Shown in pieces: positions 28,995 to 39,588 of a stretch of DNA of 64,000 nucleotides. The position numbers and the translations under genes are program-made. The notes under the pieces were generated by a model. That model was not told the origin of the DNA and ran no database searches. It worked only from the letters and a program-made list of their open reading frames with translations. The stretch's first letter is position 1; each line of letters starts with the position of its first letter. The stretch is from positions 3,703,001-3,767,000 of the forward strand of contig NZ_CP020472.1 in NCBI RefSeq assembly GCF_002075795.1. Direction: 5' to 3'. The stretch is from Shewanella japonica (lineage in GTDB: Bacteria > Pseudomonadota > Gammaproteobacteria > Enterobacterales > Shewanellaceae).

Positions 28995-30209
28995 TTAAAT
29001 GAAAGATTTACCATATTCCATCGGCTCAAGTTCAAAGTAACTAGCAATTGACTGACCAATATCAGCAAAACTGTTACGACGACCGAGTGAGCCAGCAGCT
29101 AAACCTGCCCCCATAGCCAATACAGGCACACGTTCACGAGTATGATCTGCTCCCTGCCAGCTTGGGTCACAACCATGATCGGCTGTGAACACGATTAAAT
29201 CTTCTGGATTTAACAGTGCTAATAATTCAGGTAAGCGTTGGTCAAAATACTCTAACGCTTTGGCATAACCCGCGATATCACGGCGATGACCATAATGAGA
29301 GTCAAAATCAACGAAGTTGGTAAACACTATGGTGTTATCACCCGCTTGTTTAACTTGCTCAAGTGTCGCATCAAATAGCGCCTCAAGGCCTGTCGCTTTC
29401 ACTTTTTGAGTAATACCGCAATGAGCGTAAATGTCTGCAATCTTACCAACGCTAACCACTTCACCACCTGCAGCAGCTAATTTATCTAGCACGGTTTTTG
29501 ACGGTGGCTCAACAGCGTAGTCGCGACGATTACCTGTACGTGCAAAATCATCAGGACCATTACCAACAAATGGGCGGGCGATCACTCGGCCTATATTATA
29601 AGGCTCAAGCTCTTCACGAGTAATTTCACATAAACGGTATAGGTTCTCTAAACCGAACGTTTCTTCATGACAGGCAATTTGAAATACCGAGTCAGCTGAA
29701 GTATAGAAAATAGGCTTACCAGAGCGCATATGCTCTTCACCAAGCTGTTCAAGAATGGTAGTACCTGATGCATGACAATTACCTAAAAACTCAGTTAAAC
29801 CGGCACGAGCCAGGATTTTATCAGTCAATTCTTGTGGGAATGAGTTTTCTAGATCTGAAAAATAGCCCCACTCATAAAGAACCGGTACACCTGCCATTTC
29901 CCAATGACCGCTCGGCGTATCTTTACCTGAACTTAGTTCGTCTGCATGGCCATAAGCGCCGATGAGCTCAACGTTATCACCGAAGCCATCAGCAAATTTA
30001 CCTGTACTTTCGAAACCTGCATGGCCTAAGCCCAACTTTGCTAAGTTAGGTAATTTTAGTGGACCTTGACGGCCAATATCTGCTTTACCTTCTGCACATG
30101 CTTTTGCAATATGGCCAAAGGTGTCTGAACCGACATCGCCAAATTTATCAGCATCAGTTGCAGCACCAACACCAAATGAATCCAGCATCATAATAAATGT
30201 ACGTTTCAT
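28995..30209 (-). CDS. deoB: Phosphopentomutase DeoB
   Basis: DeoB (404 residues) interconverts (deoxy)ribose-1- and -5-phosphate. Alkaline-phosphatase-superfamily metal motifs are visible: MLDSFGVG at the N-terminus, [14 protein letters not shown] and [19 protein letters not shown] near the C-terminus. It starts 11 bases after deoA, so it is cotranscribed. Confidence 0.97.
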   Translation of the reverse strand: MKRTFIMMLDSFGVGAATDADKFGDVGSDTFGHIAKACAEGKADIGRQGPLKLPNLAKLGLGHAGFESTGKFADGFGDNVELIGAYGHADELSSGKDTPSGHWEMAGVPVLYEWGYFSDLENSFPQELTDKILARAGLTEFLGNCHASGTTILEQLGEEHMRSGKPIFYTSADSVFQIACHEETFGLENLYRLCEITREELEPYNIGRVIARPFVGNGPDDFARTGNRRDYAVEPPSKTVLDKLAAAGGEVVSVGKIADIYAHCGITQKVKATGLEALFDATLEQVKQAGDNTIVFTNFVDFDSHYGHRRDIAGYAKALEYFDQRLPELLALLNPEDLIVFTADHGCDPSWQGADHTRERVPVLAMGAGLAAGSLGRRNSFADIGQSIASYFELEPMEYGKSFI

Positions 30210-30220
30210 ATTTGAGCTCC

Positions 30221-31552
30221 TTATAAATCCGATGCGCGGATATAGCGATAAATTTCAGGCGTTTTTTCTGGCGCCGAATCTTTAATATGTATCGCTTGTT
30301 GTACCGCGGCAGAAGCTTCTTCAAATGCCGCTTCTGATTGAGCATGTATCATAGCAATAGGTTTATCTTGAGTAATCTCATCACCTAAAGCACAGACATC
30401 GGTTAATCCGACACTGTAATCTAATTTATCACCAGGCTTTCTGCGTCCGCCACCTAAAGTAACAACAGCTAAGCCGAGCTCTCGAGTATCCATGCTATGC
30501 GCAAAGCCTTGTTGGCTGGCATAAACAGGACGGATAATCGATGCATGAGGTAAATATTTATCGAATGACTCAATGAAGTCAGCCGGACCACCAAGACCTG
30601 ACACCATACGGCCAAAAATCTCAGCGGCTTTACCATTATCAAGTACAACATTAAGTTTAGTACGAGCTTCAGCATCATTTTGGGCAATGCCACCTAACAC
30701 TAGCATTTCCGCACATAAGCCCATAGTCACTTCATATAGACGCGGATTACGATATTTACCAGTGAGGAAGTTAATCGCTTCACGAACTTCGACAGCATTA
30801 CCTGCACATGAGGCTAGTACTTGGTTCATGTCAGTGAGTAATGCAGTGGTTTTAGTCCCTGCGCCATTAGCAACAGCAGTAATACTTCGAGCCAACTCTT
30901 CAGATGCTTCGTAAGTTGGCATAAACGCACCACTACCGACTTTGACATCCATCGCTAATGCATCAAGGCCCGCTGCGAGTTTCTTTGAAAGAATAGAAGC
31001 AGTAATCAAAGAAATAGACTCGACTGTCGCTGTATTGTCTCGAATAGAATAAAAGCGCTTATCAGCTGGGACTAAATCACCAGTTTGGCCAATGATGGCG
31101 ACACCAGCTTCTTTAACTACTTTACGGAAGAGTTCACTTGAAGGTTCGGTTTGATAACCTGGAATTGCATCAAACTTATCGAGAGTACCACCAGTATGGC
31201 CTAAACCACGACCGGAAATCATTGGTACATAACCGCCGCAAGCCGCAGCCATAGGGCCAAGCATCAGACTGATAACATCACCGACTCCGCCAGTACTGTG
31301 CTTATCAATAATCGGTCCGTTTAACGATAACGAATCCCAACTAAGTACTGTGCCAGAGTCACGCATGCCTGTGGTCAGTGCAATACGTTCATCCATGTTC
31401 ATATCTTGAAAATAAACTGCCATGCCGAATGCAGCAATTTGTCCTTCAGAAACAGTATTTTGGGTAATACCGTCTACAAAGAATTGAATTTCAGCAGAAC
31501 TAAGTGCTTCACCATTACGTTTTTTACGAATAATTTCTTGAGCGAGAAACAT
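30221..31552 (-). CDS. deoA: Thymidine phosphorylase DeoA
   Basis: DeoA (443 residues) phosphorolyses thymidine and deoxyuridine. The family signature [15 protein letters not shown] is present ([16 protein letters not shown] further on). Second gene of deoCABD, 144 bases after deoC. Confidence 0.97.
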   Translation of the reverse strand: MFLAQEIIRKKRNGEALSSAEIQFFVDGITQNTVSEGQIAAFGMAVYFQDMNMDERIALTTGMRDSGTVLSWDSLSLNGPIIDKHSTGGVGDVISLMLGPMAAACGGYVPMISGRGLGHTGGTLDKFDAIPGYQTEPSSELFRKVVKEAGVAIIGQTGDLVPADKRFYSIRDNTATVESISLITASILSKKLAAGLDALAMDVKVGSGAFMPTYEASEELARSITAVANGAGTKTTALLTDMNQVLASCAGNAVEVREAINFLTGKYRNPRLYEVTMGLCAEMLVLGGIAQNDAEARTKLNVVLDNGKAAEIFGRMVSGLGGPADFIESFDKYLPHASIIRPVYASQQGFAHSMDTRELGLAVVTLGGGRRKPGDKLDYSVGLTDVCALGDEITQDKPIAMIHAQSEAAFEEASAAVQQAIHIKDSAPEKTPEIYRYIRASDL

Positions 31553-31696
31553 AACATTTCCTCCAATGAAACCCTTTTATTCATACTTAAAATCAAGAGT
31601 TTCACCTTAACAAGATGGCACCAAATAAATAATGCAATGTTACTTGGTGCTATCAATTAAAACCGTTAAGACGTCTAACTAAGCAAATCGACCTGC

Positions 31697-32470
31697 TTAG
31701 TATCCTTGTTTACCTTGAGGCGCATCAGCAAGATCTAGAGTGTGAAGTAAGCTAGTTAATAAGCTTGATGCACCAAAACGGAAGCTAGCTGGAGAAATCC
31801 ACTCTGCACCTAAAATACGCTCTGCCACGCCTAAGAACTCAGCTGTTTGTGCAGCATCGCGCACACCACCTGCAGGCTTAAAGCCAACATTACGGTTTTT
31901 CTCACTGATAACTGTCAGCATAATTTCTGCAGCTTCCAATGTCGCATTAACAGGAACTTTACCCGTTGACGTCTTAATAAAGTCAGCACCTGCATCAATC
32001 GATAACTCAGAAGCTTTACGGATTAACGCAGGATCTTTAAGCTCGCCTGATTCGATAATCACTTTTAAGATCGCTTCATCACCACACGCTTCTTTACATG
32101 CTTTAACGAGCTCAAAACCTAAAGACTCGTTACCAGCCATTAATGAACGGTATGGGAAAACCACATCAACTTCGTCTGCGCCATAAGCAACAGCAGCACG
32201 AGTTTCTAATACTGCAATAGCAATATCATCATTACCGTGTGGGAAGTTAGTTACGGTAGCGATTTTGATATCTTCGCAATCTAACTCATTCAATGTTTTA
32301 CGAGCAATTGGAATAAAACGCGGATAAATACAAATGGCAGCAGTATGGCCAGCAGCAGTATTCGCTTTGTGGCATAAATCAATGACTTTTTGATCAGTAT
32401 CATCGTCATTTAATGTGGTTAAATCCATTAATGAGATACCAAGTTGTGCTGCTTTTTTTAAATCACTCAT
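31697..32470 (-). CDS. deoC: Deoxyribose-phosphate aldolase DeoC
   Basis: DeoC (257 residues) cleaves 2-deoxyribose-5-phosphate into glyceraldehyde-3-phosphate and acetaldehyde. The Schiff-base lysine lies in [13 protein letters not shown] 32470 ([11 protein letters not shown]) is chosen: GGAGAG lies upstream, and an in-frame 17-residue extension to 32521 is not conserved-looking. First gene of deoCABD. Confidence 0.96.
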   Translation of the reverse strand: MSDLKKAAQLGISLMDLTTLNDDDTDQKVIDLCHKANTAAGHTAAICIYPRFIPIARKTLNELDCEDIKIATVTNFPHGNDDIAIAVLETRAAVAYGADEVDVVFPYRSLMAGNESLGFELVKACKEACGDEAILKVIIESGELKDPALIRKASELSIDAGADFIKTSTGKVPVNATLEAAEIMLTVISEKNRNVGFKPAGGVRDAAQTAEFLGVAERILGAEWISPASFRFGASSLLTSLLHTLDLADAPQGKQGY

Positions 32471-32888
32471 GTTTGCTCTCCGAAACAAAAACCTAATAAA
32501 AATCTTGTTTTGGCAATGCATAAAGCTGGCAGTTGATTGATGTAGAGGCCGGGCCTTCGAGCATTGCCAGTAAATTAATTGATAAGTTACTGAACTAAGT
32601 ATTCAATCTGATAACGAGTACCACGACTTGAATCCTTGAAGACCGGAAGAGGTGAAACAAAGAATAATTGTTTCATCCATTCCGCGAAAATTCCCTTTTA
32701 GCGCGCAAATCAATCCAAACATTTGATACCGAACCACTAGTATATTAGTTCACTATTTTAAATTGTTTGGACTTTAATATTTATCTAAATACATTCTAAC
32801 AAATTTTTGTATGTACTTAAGTAAATACTAACATATTTTGCAATAAATTTGGAGCCACATAATGTGGCTCCAAAGCTTACAAATTAGA
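32471..32888. promoter_or_regulatory. deo operon leader and promoter region
   Basis: This 418-base gap between the tsx-like gene and deoC must hold the deo promoter. Seen within it: an 8-bp inverted repeat TGAAACAA-N7-TTGTTTCA (32653-32675), about 180 bases before deoC, and two CTAACA half-sites near 32797 and 32830 that recall half of the E. coli DeoR operator. None is a convincing full operator; no ORF is apparent. Confidence 0.4.
32849..32872 (-). terminator. Hairpin terminating the tsx-like gene
   Basis: TTGGAGCCACA / TGTGGCTCCAA form an 11-bp stem with a 2-base core just past the stop; on the minus strand it is followed by AAATTTATT, a poor T-run. Probable terminator. Confidence 0.6.
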
Positions 32889-33719
32889 TTAGAACTTGTA
32901 AGTAGCTGTTAGGTAGTGAGCCCAACCAGTTGTTTCTAGACCAACGATACCAGCACCATCTTCAAGAAGGTATACATCTTTGTAGCCTTTTAGGCCGTAA
33001 CCAAGTGCGTAGTTATCTGAATGCCAGTGTAGACCGAAGTATGCTGCACCACCATTGCTAGACATTGGAACGAACTCATCGCCGTACTCATCATCAGCAC
33101 CAAATTGGTAATCAACATAACCTTGGAACGCTACGAAAGTACCGTTATCGAAGTTATGAACAGGCTTGAACCAGTTAGCAGAGAACTGGTAACCATTCCA
33201 ATCTTTACCATTCATGTCGTAGTGAGCGTATAAGTTCATGCCAGTTTTACCTAACCATGGAACCATAACGTCAGCACCTAAACCCCAGAAAGAAGAGTTT
33301 ACGTCTTCACCAATTGCTCCACCACCCCAGTTGAATAGAGTAGAGAAGTACACTTCTTGGATAGGACCAACTGAAAGGTCAAGACCAGTAATTGCATCTA
33401 AAGAGAAACGAGGTGCAAACTTCATGAACATACGGCTTTCACCGTAGCCTTTGTCACCAGAATCTTGAGTGAATAAGTTGAATACGTCTACGTAACCGTA
33501 TAAATCAACAACACCAGCGCGGCCGCCAAATTCCATTTCTAAGTAATCGTGGCCACTTTCGCCAGCACTTGGTAATTCGTCAAATGCGTACATTGCATTG
33601 AACTGCATCCAGCTGTAATCACCAGAACGGATATCTTCACCACGGTCAGCAGCCATTGCAGGTGCAGACATAGCAGCGATAGTTGTAGCAGCTAAAGCTA
33701 AAGTTTTAACGTTTTTCAT
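32889..33719 (-). CDS. Tsx/OmpK-like nucleoside-specific outer membrane channel
   Basis: The 276-residue outer-membrane beta-barrel has a signal peptide ending MSAPAMA and a C-terminal aromatic strand ending YKF. DYSWMQFNAMYAFDELP and KYxDVY-like segments match the Tsx/OmpK family, which lets nucleosides cross the outer membrane. ATG 33719 is chosen (GGGGTT upstream, signal peptide MKNVKTLALAATT) over the in-frame extension to 33785. Its place directly upstream of deoCABD fits a nucleoside uptake role. Confidence 0.9.
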   Translation of the reverse strand: MKNVKTLALAATTIAAMSAPAMAADRGEDIRSGDYSWMQFNAMYAFDELPSAGESGHDYLEMEFGGRAGVVDLYGYVDVFNLFTQDSGDKGYGESRMFMKFAPRFSLDAITGLDLSVGPIQEVYFSTLFNWGGGAIGEDVNSSFWGLGADVMVPWLGKTGMNLYAHYDMNGKDWNGYQFSANWFKPVHNFDNGTFVAFQGYVDYQFGADDEYGDEFVPMSSNGGAAYFGLHWHSDNYALGYGLKGYKDVYLLEDGAGIVGLETTGWAHYLTATYKF

Positions 33720-34083
33720 TATCAACCCCATTGATATATTTATTTTACCACCTTCGTGGGTGGCGATTTTTATAAACGTTTGCATTGTACATAGATTGGA
33801 TAAAAGCTCAATATTATTTGGTAAAAATACGAATACTTAATCCCAAAATGTGAACAATATCTCTACTTTCTACTAACAACTTAGAACATTTATGACTAAT
33901 AAACTGCATTTTTTGAGTAAAGTAATATAAAAAACTGGTGATTTAACAAAGCAAGTCATATGCCAGCCAACGGGCTAGCGAGATTAAACTTCAATTAACT
34001 TAGGTAAAAAAACCTAAAAAAAAGCTGCTATTACCGAGGTAACAACAGCCTTCATTTACTCAACTCAAGGTTGTCTTAGACAA
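33720..34083. promoter_or_regulatory. Control region of the tsx-like gene
   Basis: The 364-base gap between nupC and tsx contains an AAACGTTT palindrome (33774-33781, within TATAAACGTTTGCA) of the kind bound by LacI-family regulators such as CytR or PurR, and a half CRP site TGTGA near 33849. The nupC terminator lies at the far end. No ORF is evident. Confidence 0.4.
34016..34051 (-). terminator. Rho-independent terminator of nupC
   Basis: On the minus strand GCTGTTGTTACC / GGTAATAGCAGC pair (two G-U) with a TC core and are followed by eight T residues. Confidence 0.8.
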
Positions 34084-35346
34084 TTAAATCGCTAAGAATA
34101 AACCAGCTAGAGTCGCACTCATTAAGTTAGCTAAAGAGCCGGCAATAACAGCACGGATACCTAGTCTAGCTAAGTCATGGCGACGGCTAGGAGCCATTGC
34201 ACCTAAACCACCTAATAGAATTGCAATAGAAGATAAGTTAGCAAAACCACATAATGCGAATGAGATAATCGCTTTGGTTCTGTCAGTCATCATCATGCCT
34301 GTTTCTGCTACCACTTGGTAACCTTCTGCTGATGCATCAAGTAAGTAAGGAGCAAAGTTAAGGTATGCTACGAATTCGTTAACAACAATCTTTTGACCGA
34401 TGAAAGAACCAGCAACTAATGCTTCGTTCCAAGGTACACCGATTAAGAATGCTAATGGCATGAAGATGTAACCTAAGATTAGCTCTAAAGTAATACCTTC
34501 AAGACCGAACCAACCTGTTACACCACCGATGATACCGTTGATCATTGCAATCAAACCAACGAAAGCAATCAACATTGCACCAACGTTAAGTGCTAAGTGC
34601 ATACCAGATGAAGCACCTGCAGCAGCAGCGTCTAACACGTTTGCTGGCTTGTCAGGATCTTCAGGAAGATCTGACATTTCGTTTTTAGCTTCTTCAGTTT
34701 CAGGATGCATTAGCTTAGCCATCATAAGACCACCTGGAGCAGCCATGAATGATGCAGCAACTAAGTACTCAATCGGTACACCCATTTGCGCATAACCAGC
34801 TAATACTGAACCCGCGATTGATGCTAAACCACCAACCATGATTGCGAATAATTCAGAGTTAGTCATTGTCGCGATGAAAGGACGTACAACTAAAGGAGCT
34901 TCAGTTTGACCAACGAAGATGTTAGCCGTTGCAGACATAGACTCTGTACGGCTAGTGCCTAATGCTTTTTGTAAACCACCACCGATAATACGGATGATCC
35001 ACTGCATGATGCCCAAGTAGTAAAGAACTGCAATTAAAGAAGAGAAGAATACGATAACCAGAAGTACGTTTACCGCGAAGATGAAACCAACTTTAAATTG
35101 GGCTAAGTCGCCAAATAAGAAGTTAATACCATTTTGAGTGTAACCAATTACGCTAGATACTGCGTCAGAAACACCTTTTAAAATGTCTTTACCAACTGGA
35201 ACGTATAAAACAAAACCAGCAAAGAATGCTTGAATTGCTAAAGCGCCACCAACAGTACGAACATTAATAGCTTTTCTGTTGTTTGATAGTGCATAACCGA
35301 TTGCTAGTATGGTAACCACCCCAACTAGACTCATTAGTATATCCAT
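34084..35346 (-). CDS. nupC: Concentrative nucleoside transporter, NupC family
   Basis: The 420-residue CNT-family protein has about nine to ten helices. Family motifs are visible: GQTEAPLVVRPF (substrate/ion site), and the ALCGFANLSSIAI region in the second re-entrant half. It brings nucleosides across the inner membrane with a cation. Its neighbours are a Tsx-like porin and deoCABD, so the locus covers uptake to catabolism. The symbol is by family; the exact nucleoside range is not known. Confidence 0.92.
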   Translation of the reverse strand: MDILMSLVGVVTILAIGYALSNNRKAINVRTVGGALAIQAFFAGFVLYVPVGKDILKGVSDAVSSVIGYTQNGINFLFGDLAQFKVGFIFAVNVLLVIVFFSSLIAVLYYLGIMQWIIRIIGGGLQKALGTSRTESMSATANIFVGQTEAPLVVRPFIATMTNSELFAIMVGGLASIAGSVLAGYAQMGVPIEYLVAASFMAAPGGLMMAKLMHPETEEAKNEMSDLPEDPDKPANVLDAAAAGASSGMHLALNVGAMLIAFVGLIAMINGIIGGVTGWFGLEGITLELILGYIFMPLAFLIGVPWNEALVAGSFIGQKIVVNEFVAYLNFAPYLLDASAEGYQVVAETGMMMTDRTKAIISFALCGFANLSSIAILLGGLGAMAPSRRHDLARLGIRAVIAGSLANLMSATLAGLFLAI

Positions 35347-35440
35347 TAATCATCACCCTTATTTATGTTAACGATTTGTATAATTGTTGTTAACTCACCT
35401 ATTTTCCGTTAATGATTATAACTGAGGAGCAGATGAAAAT

Positions 35441-35456
35441 CGTGGATTAGATCATA
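35441..35456 (-). promoter_or_regulatory. Candidate CRP site upstream of nupC
   Basis: On the minus strand TATGATCTAATCCACG resembles TGTGATCTAGATCACA (4 of 5 in the left half, 3 of 5 in the right), centred about 102 bases before the nupC ATG. By-eye match only. Confidence 0.35.
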
Positions 35457-35524
35457 CTTTTAGAGTTTAATTTCAGGATCTTATGAAACATTAATATTTA
35501 TTAATAACCATGTTTAAAAAAAAA

Positions 35525-36289
35525 TTACGACAGCTCAAACAGTTGGGAGAAGTTTTTATTCAATCGTTCTAATATAAAAACAGTTGTTTTTTTCTGTAAA
35601 TTTGCGATCTCAGAGGCCACATTTGGCAAAATAAGCGGAGTATTTCGTTTTTCGGTTGCATTATAGGGGGTCATGCTAGGCGAGTCTGTTTCAATTATGA
35701 AATGTTTAATATCCAATTCAGTGATCGTTTTTCTTAACTTTTTGGCTTTTGGATTGAGTAATAAGCCACCGATACCCAATTTATATCCTAGTTCAATATA
35801 TCGACTTGCCAACTCTGGCGCACCGTAAAAACCATGAATAACGCCCCCTTTGGGATTAGGGAATCGGTTTAATAATGACAATAACTCTTGGTGACATTTC
35901 ACTCCATGAAGAATCACTGGGTACTCCATGTTAATTGCAATTTTTAATTGTCCAGATAACAGCTGTTGTTGTCTATCAAAGTCTGGTTTTAGCTTATCTA
36001 ATCCGCACTCACCAACGGCTACAAGTCTGTCATTTGCCGCATGTTTGGCGAGCATATTCTCCAGTGATACGAGTGATGCGTTAATGTCTTCGGGAACATA
36101 CCAAGGGTGAATACCCAAAGCAAAATAGCAATGATATTGCTGTGCTATCGCTAATTGATTTTCCCAACGCTGTTCACTAATCGCAGGGATTAAAGCCGAG
36201 TTAATTCCTTTTAATGCCATAGCATTAAATAATTCAGCCCTGTCATGATCAAAGTCAGCAAGATCTAAATGTGCATGAGAATCAATCAT
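35525..36289 (-). CDS. yjjV: TatD family metallo-hydrolase, YjjV-like
   Basis: This 254-residue TIM-barrel hydrolase opens with the metal motif DSHAHLD (residues 3-9) and has VGECGLD, HGVKCH (usually GH), IHGF and a late ETDSPSM. TatD proteins are metal-dependent DNases or related hydrolases. Placement near deo and prfC matches the E. coli yjjV neighbourhood, so the YjjV branch is preferred. Substrate is open. Confidence 0.88.
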   Translation of the reverse strand: MIDSHAHLDLADFDHDRAELFNAMALKGINSALIPAISEQRWENQLAIAQQYHCYFALGIHPWYVPEDINASLVSLENMLAKHAANDRLVAVGECGLDKLKPDFDRQQQLLSGQLKIAINMEYPVILHGVKCHQELLSLLNRFPNPKGGVIHGFYGAPELASRYIELGYKLGIGGLLLNPKAKKLRKTITELDIKHFIIETDSPSMTPYNATEKRNTPLILPNVASEIANLQKKTTVFILERLNKNFSQLFELS

Positions 36290-36505
36290 GTATATCTCTC
36301 CCTTTGACTAAAATCATTTATACATCAGGTTATTATTAATCGTCGTTGCTAAGTTTAACCTATCAAAAACGGCTTAAAGAATACTGAATGCTAAAAGCTT
36401 ATCGCACACAAATAATGGAATAGTCGATGCTGATAAGTATTTCTTGCTCCAAAATATACTGATTATTCCGTTTATACAAACCGATTTATTTGGCCTATTT
36501 GAGCA

Positions 36506-36533
36506 TAAAAAAAGGCGGAAAATCCGCCTTTAA
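36506..36533 (-). terminator. Rho-independent terminator of prfC
   Basis: AAAGGCGGA / TCCGCCTTT stem, 3-base loop, seven T residues on the minus strand, 35 bases past the prfC stop. Confidence 0.9.
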
Positions 36534-36567
36534 TATTCATCAATACCGACTCTTTAGAGTTTATGGA

Positions 36568-38151
36568 TTAATTTTCTCGTGTTTTGGCAAACTCAACATC
36601 TGGGTAGCGTTCCATTGATAAATTCAGATTTACCATGGTAGGTGCGATATACGTTAAGTTATCGCCACCATCTAGTGCTAAGTTTGCACTGCACTTACGG
36701 CGGAACTCTTCTAGCTTACGCTCGTCTTTACAATAAACCCAACGGGCTGTCGACACACTAATGCCTTCATAAATCGCTTCTACGTTGTACTCGCTCTTAA
36801 GACGGCCTACAACCACTTCAAATTGCAGCACACCAACAGCACCAACAATAAGGTCATTGGTATCAAGTGGTCTAAATACCTGCACAGCGCCTTCTTCAGC
36901 TAGCTGCACTAAACCTTTAAGCAATTGCTTTTGCTTCAGCGGATCTTTTAAGCGAATACGGCGGAACATTTCAGGTGCGAAGTTAGGAATACCCGTAAAC
37001 TTAAGCTTCTCACCTTGTGAGAAGGTATCACCAATTTGAATAGTACCGTGGTTATGTAACCCGATAATATCACCAGGGTATGCTTCTTCTACTTGCTCAC
37101 GGTCACCCGCAACAAAGGTTAACGCATCAGAAATGCGCACATCTTTGCCGGCACGAACATGGTGCATTTTCATGCCTTTCTGATATTTACCAGAAACAAT
37201 ACGCATAAACGCAACACGGTCACGATGTTTAGGGTCCATGTTAGCTTGAATTTTAAATACAAAGCCGCTGAACTTTTCATTTTCAGCATGGATATCACCC
37301 ATCTCCGTTGCACGAGGTTGTGGCTTAGGAGCCCACTCTGTTAGACCATCAAGTACATGATCAACACCAAAGTTACCTAATGCAGTACCAAAAAAGACCG
37401 GTGAAAGTTCACCTTTCAAAAAAGGCTCAAGTTCAAACTCATGTGAAGCACCAATAACCAGCTCTAACTCTTCACGTAATTGCTCAGCCAGCTCACTACC
37501 AACGGCTTCATCTAAATCTGGATTTTCAAGCCCTTTAACGATACGGACTTCTTGAATCGTATGACCTTGACCAGATTGATAAAGCACAGTTTCATCACGC
37601 AGAATATGGTAAACACCTTTAAAGGATTTACCACAACCAATTGGCCAAGTAATTGGAGCACAGGCAATTTTCAGCTCATTTTCTACTTCGTCCATCACTT
37701 CCATAGGATCGCGAATATCACGATCACATTTGTTCATGAAAGTGACAATCGGCGTGTCACGAAGTCGAGTAACTTCCATCAGTTTACGTGTTCTATCTTC
37801 GACACCTTTAGCAGAGTCAATGACCATTAAACATGAATCAACTGCTGTTAAGGTACGATAGGTATCTTCCGAGAAGTCTTCGTGACCAGGTGTATCAAGA
37901 AGATTGACTAAGCAATCACTATAAGGAAACTGCATCACAGACGTCGTGATAGAAATACCACGATCTTTTTCCATTTCCATCCAATCAGACTTTGCGTGCT
38001 GCTTTGATCCACGACCTTTTACAGTACCTGCAGTTTGGATAGCTTGTCCGAATAAAAGAACTTTCTCGGTGATAGTCGTTTTACCGGCATCGGGATGCGA
38101 AATAATCGCGAAGGTACGACGTTTATCGACCTCGACTGTGTGAGCTGACAT
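36568..38151 (-). CDS. prfC: Peptide chain release factor 3
   Basis: RF3 (527 residues) is the GTPase that removes RF1/RF2 from the ribosome after termination. G1 SHPDAGKTT (residues about 18-26), G3 [12 protein letters not shown] and G4 NKCD are intact. Family length matches. It has its own terminator. Confidence 0.98.
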   Translation of the reverse strand: MSAHTVEVDKRRTFAIISHPDAGKTTITEKVLLFGQAIQTAGTVKGRGSKQHAKSDWMEMEKDRGISITTSVMQFPYSDCLVNLLDTPGHEDFSEDTYRTLTAVDSCLMVIDSAKGVEDRTRKLMEVTRLRDTPIVTFMNKCDRDIRDPMEVMDEVENELKIACAPITWPIGCGKSFKGVYHILRDETVLYQSGQGHTIQEVRIVKGLENPDLDEAVGSELAEQLREELELVIGASHEFELEPFLKGELSPVFFGTALGNFGVDHVLDGLTEWAPKPQPRATEMGDIHAENEKFSGFVFKIQANMDPKHRDRVAFMRIVSGKYQKGMKMHHVRAGKDVRISDALTFVAGDREQVEEAYPGDIIGLHNHGTIQIGDTFSQGEKLKFTGIPNFAPEMFRRIRLKDPLKQKQLLKGLVQLAEEGAVQVFRPLDTNDLIVGAVGVLQFEVVVGRLKSEYNVEAIYEGISVSTARWVYCKDERKLEEFRRKCSANLALDGGDNLTYIAPTMVNLNLSMERYPDVEFAKTREN

Positions 38152-38355
38152 GAGTTACTTTGCCCTAGCATAAATAAAATGGCGCAAATTATAGCGTTTC
38201 CGAGGATAGTTGGCTAGGTAAAGTCTTGAGTATTGGTGAGTCAAAACCAAAAGCTGATTGACGATGTCAGTGAAGTTTGAACTAGCCTTGCTTAACTGCA
38301 GAATTTGAACTAGAAAATCTGAGCTTATAAATCTTAGCCCTGAGGAGTAAAAAGA

Positions 38356-38386
38356 AAAAGGCCGATAATAACATTATCGGCCTTTT
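38356..38386 (-). terminator. Rho-independent terminator of nlpI
   Basis: Perfect 14-bp stem (AAAAGGCCGATAAT and complement), AAC loop, A/T flanks; 15 bases past nlpI. Confidence 0.93.
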
Positions 38387-38400
38387 AGATATTCACTCAA

Positions 38401-39312
38401 TTAGTTTGTTTGAGCCGATTCTTGTTCAATTAATTGCTGCTGCGCTTGAGCAAGTTCGATTCTTGCATAGCGATGCTCTACAAAATCATAAATATTAGTT
38501 GCCAAGCTCAATCGATAGTAATCAATAGCAAGTTGGTAATCTTGTTGCTCAACTGCTTTTTTGGCAATGTAAAAATAGGCTTCACATAAGCGCTCAGAAT
38601 ATTCTTTAGGCTGGTTTAAATTGACCTTAGCAGCCTCAAAAACCTGCTCTTTAGTCATTTTACCTAAGTAGTAGTCAACTAACACTGACGACCAAGCCTG
38701 ATCATTCAATGACTGACGATTTTCCGCTAATGCTAGCTGTGCTGACTCTGCATCTCTTGGTGAGTCGACTAGATATAACCACAAAGCACGGTAGCCATCA
38801 GAAGGATCCTTTCGTAAAAAGTCTTTCATGTCTTGAGCGGCTAATTCATAACGCTCGCCGTAATACAAAGCAATACCACGGTTCAAATAGGCATAATCAT
38901 ATTCAGGTGATAACTCAAGTACGCCATCAAATGACTCGTAAGCACTTTCAAACTCCCCCTCTTGGGTGTAATAAATCCCTAAGAAGTTATAAGCGTCGGC
39001 TAAATTAGGCTGTAGTTTAATGGCTTGATGAAAATCTATTCTTGCAAGTAAACGTAAACCAACGCTGTCATATATTACGCCACGATCATAATGAAAACGC
39101 GCTCGTTGTTCAGGCGTTAGTTCCATCGTGCCAAGAATTTCATTTAATTTGGCTAAGGTTACTTCAAGTTTGTAGTCTGGGACATTTGGCGCAACCATGA
39201 TTTTGCCATTCGCTGCGCTATCGGCACTACCAGATAAAGAGGCACAACCTGACAATAACAAACTGGCACCCACACATAATGCGACAACTGTGGTACGTAA
39301 TTTCTGTTCCAT
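38401..39312 (-). CDS. nlpI: Lipoprotein NlpI (TPR adaptor)
   Basis: NlpI (303 residues) has a lipobox LLLSGC with acceptor Cys23 and several TPR repeats (e.g. ADAYNFLGIYYTQEGEFESA, DYAYLNRGIALYYGERYELA). In E. coli it is an outer-membrane adaptor that links peptidoglycan hydrolases and the Prc protease. It follows pnp on the same strand, as in E. coli, but a terminator separates them. Confidence 0.95.
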   Translation of the reverse strand: MEQKLRTTVVALCVGASLLLSGCASLSGSADSAANGKIMVAPNVPDYKLEVTLAKLNEILGTMELTPEQRARFHYDRGVIYDSVGLRLLARIDFHQAIKLQPNLADAYNFLGIYYTQEGEFESAYESFDGVLELSPEYDYAYLNRGIALYYGERYELAAQDMKDFLRKDPSDGYRALWLYLVDSPRDAESAQLALAENRQSLNDQAWSSVLVDYYLGKMTKEQVFEAAKVNLNQPKEYSERLCEAYFYIAKKAVEQQDYQLAIDYYRLSLATNIYDFVEHRYARIELAQAQQQLIEQESAQTN

Positions 39313-39536
39313 TTAAATACCTTATCAGGTTCTATAATTACTTTGCATCATATCAACCAATCTCCATAAGGGCTATGCAGATACCAATAAAATTTCATTT
39401 ACCAGCATAACTGATGATATAGCCAGCTTTAGAGTTAATAAGCTACGGTTGAAATTGATAACTTACATGACTTGCTCAACGTATTCATTCAATATCCATA
39501 ACGTCTACACTAAGCATTTATCGACAAATTATAGGC

Positions 39537-39566
39537 ACAAAAAAGGAGACCCGAAGATCTCCTTTT
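39537..39566 (-). terminator. Rho-independent terminator of pnp
   Basis: AAAAGGAGA / TCTCCTTTT stem (loop CCCGAAGA region), T-run on the minus strand, 23 bases past the pnp stop. Confidence 0.85.
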
Positions 39567-39588
39567 AATTTACGCTTAGTGTCAGATA

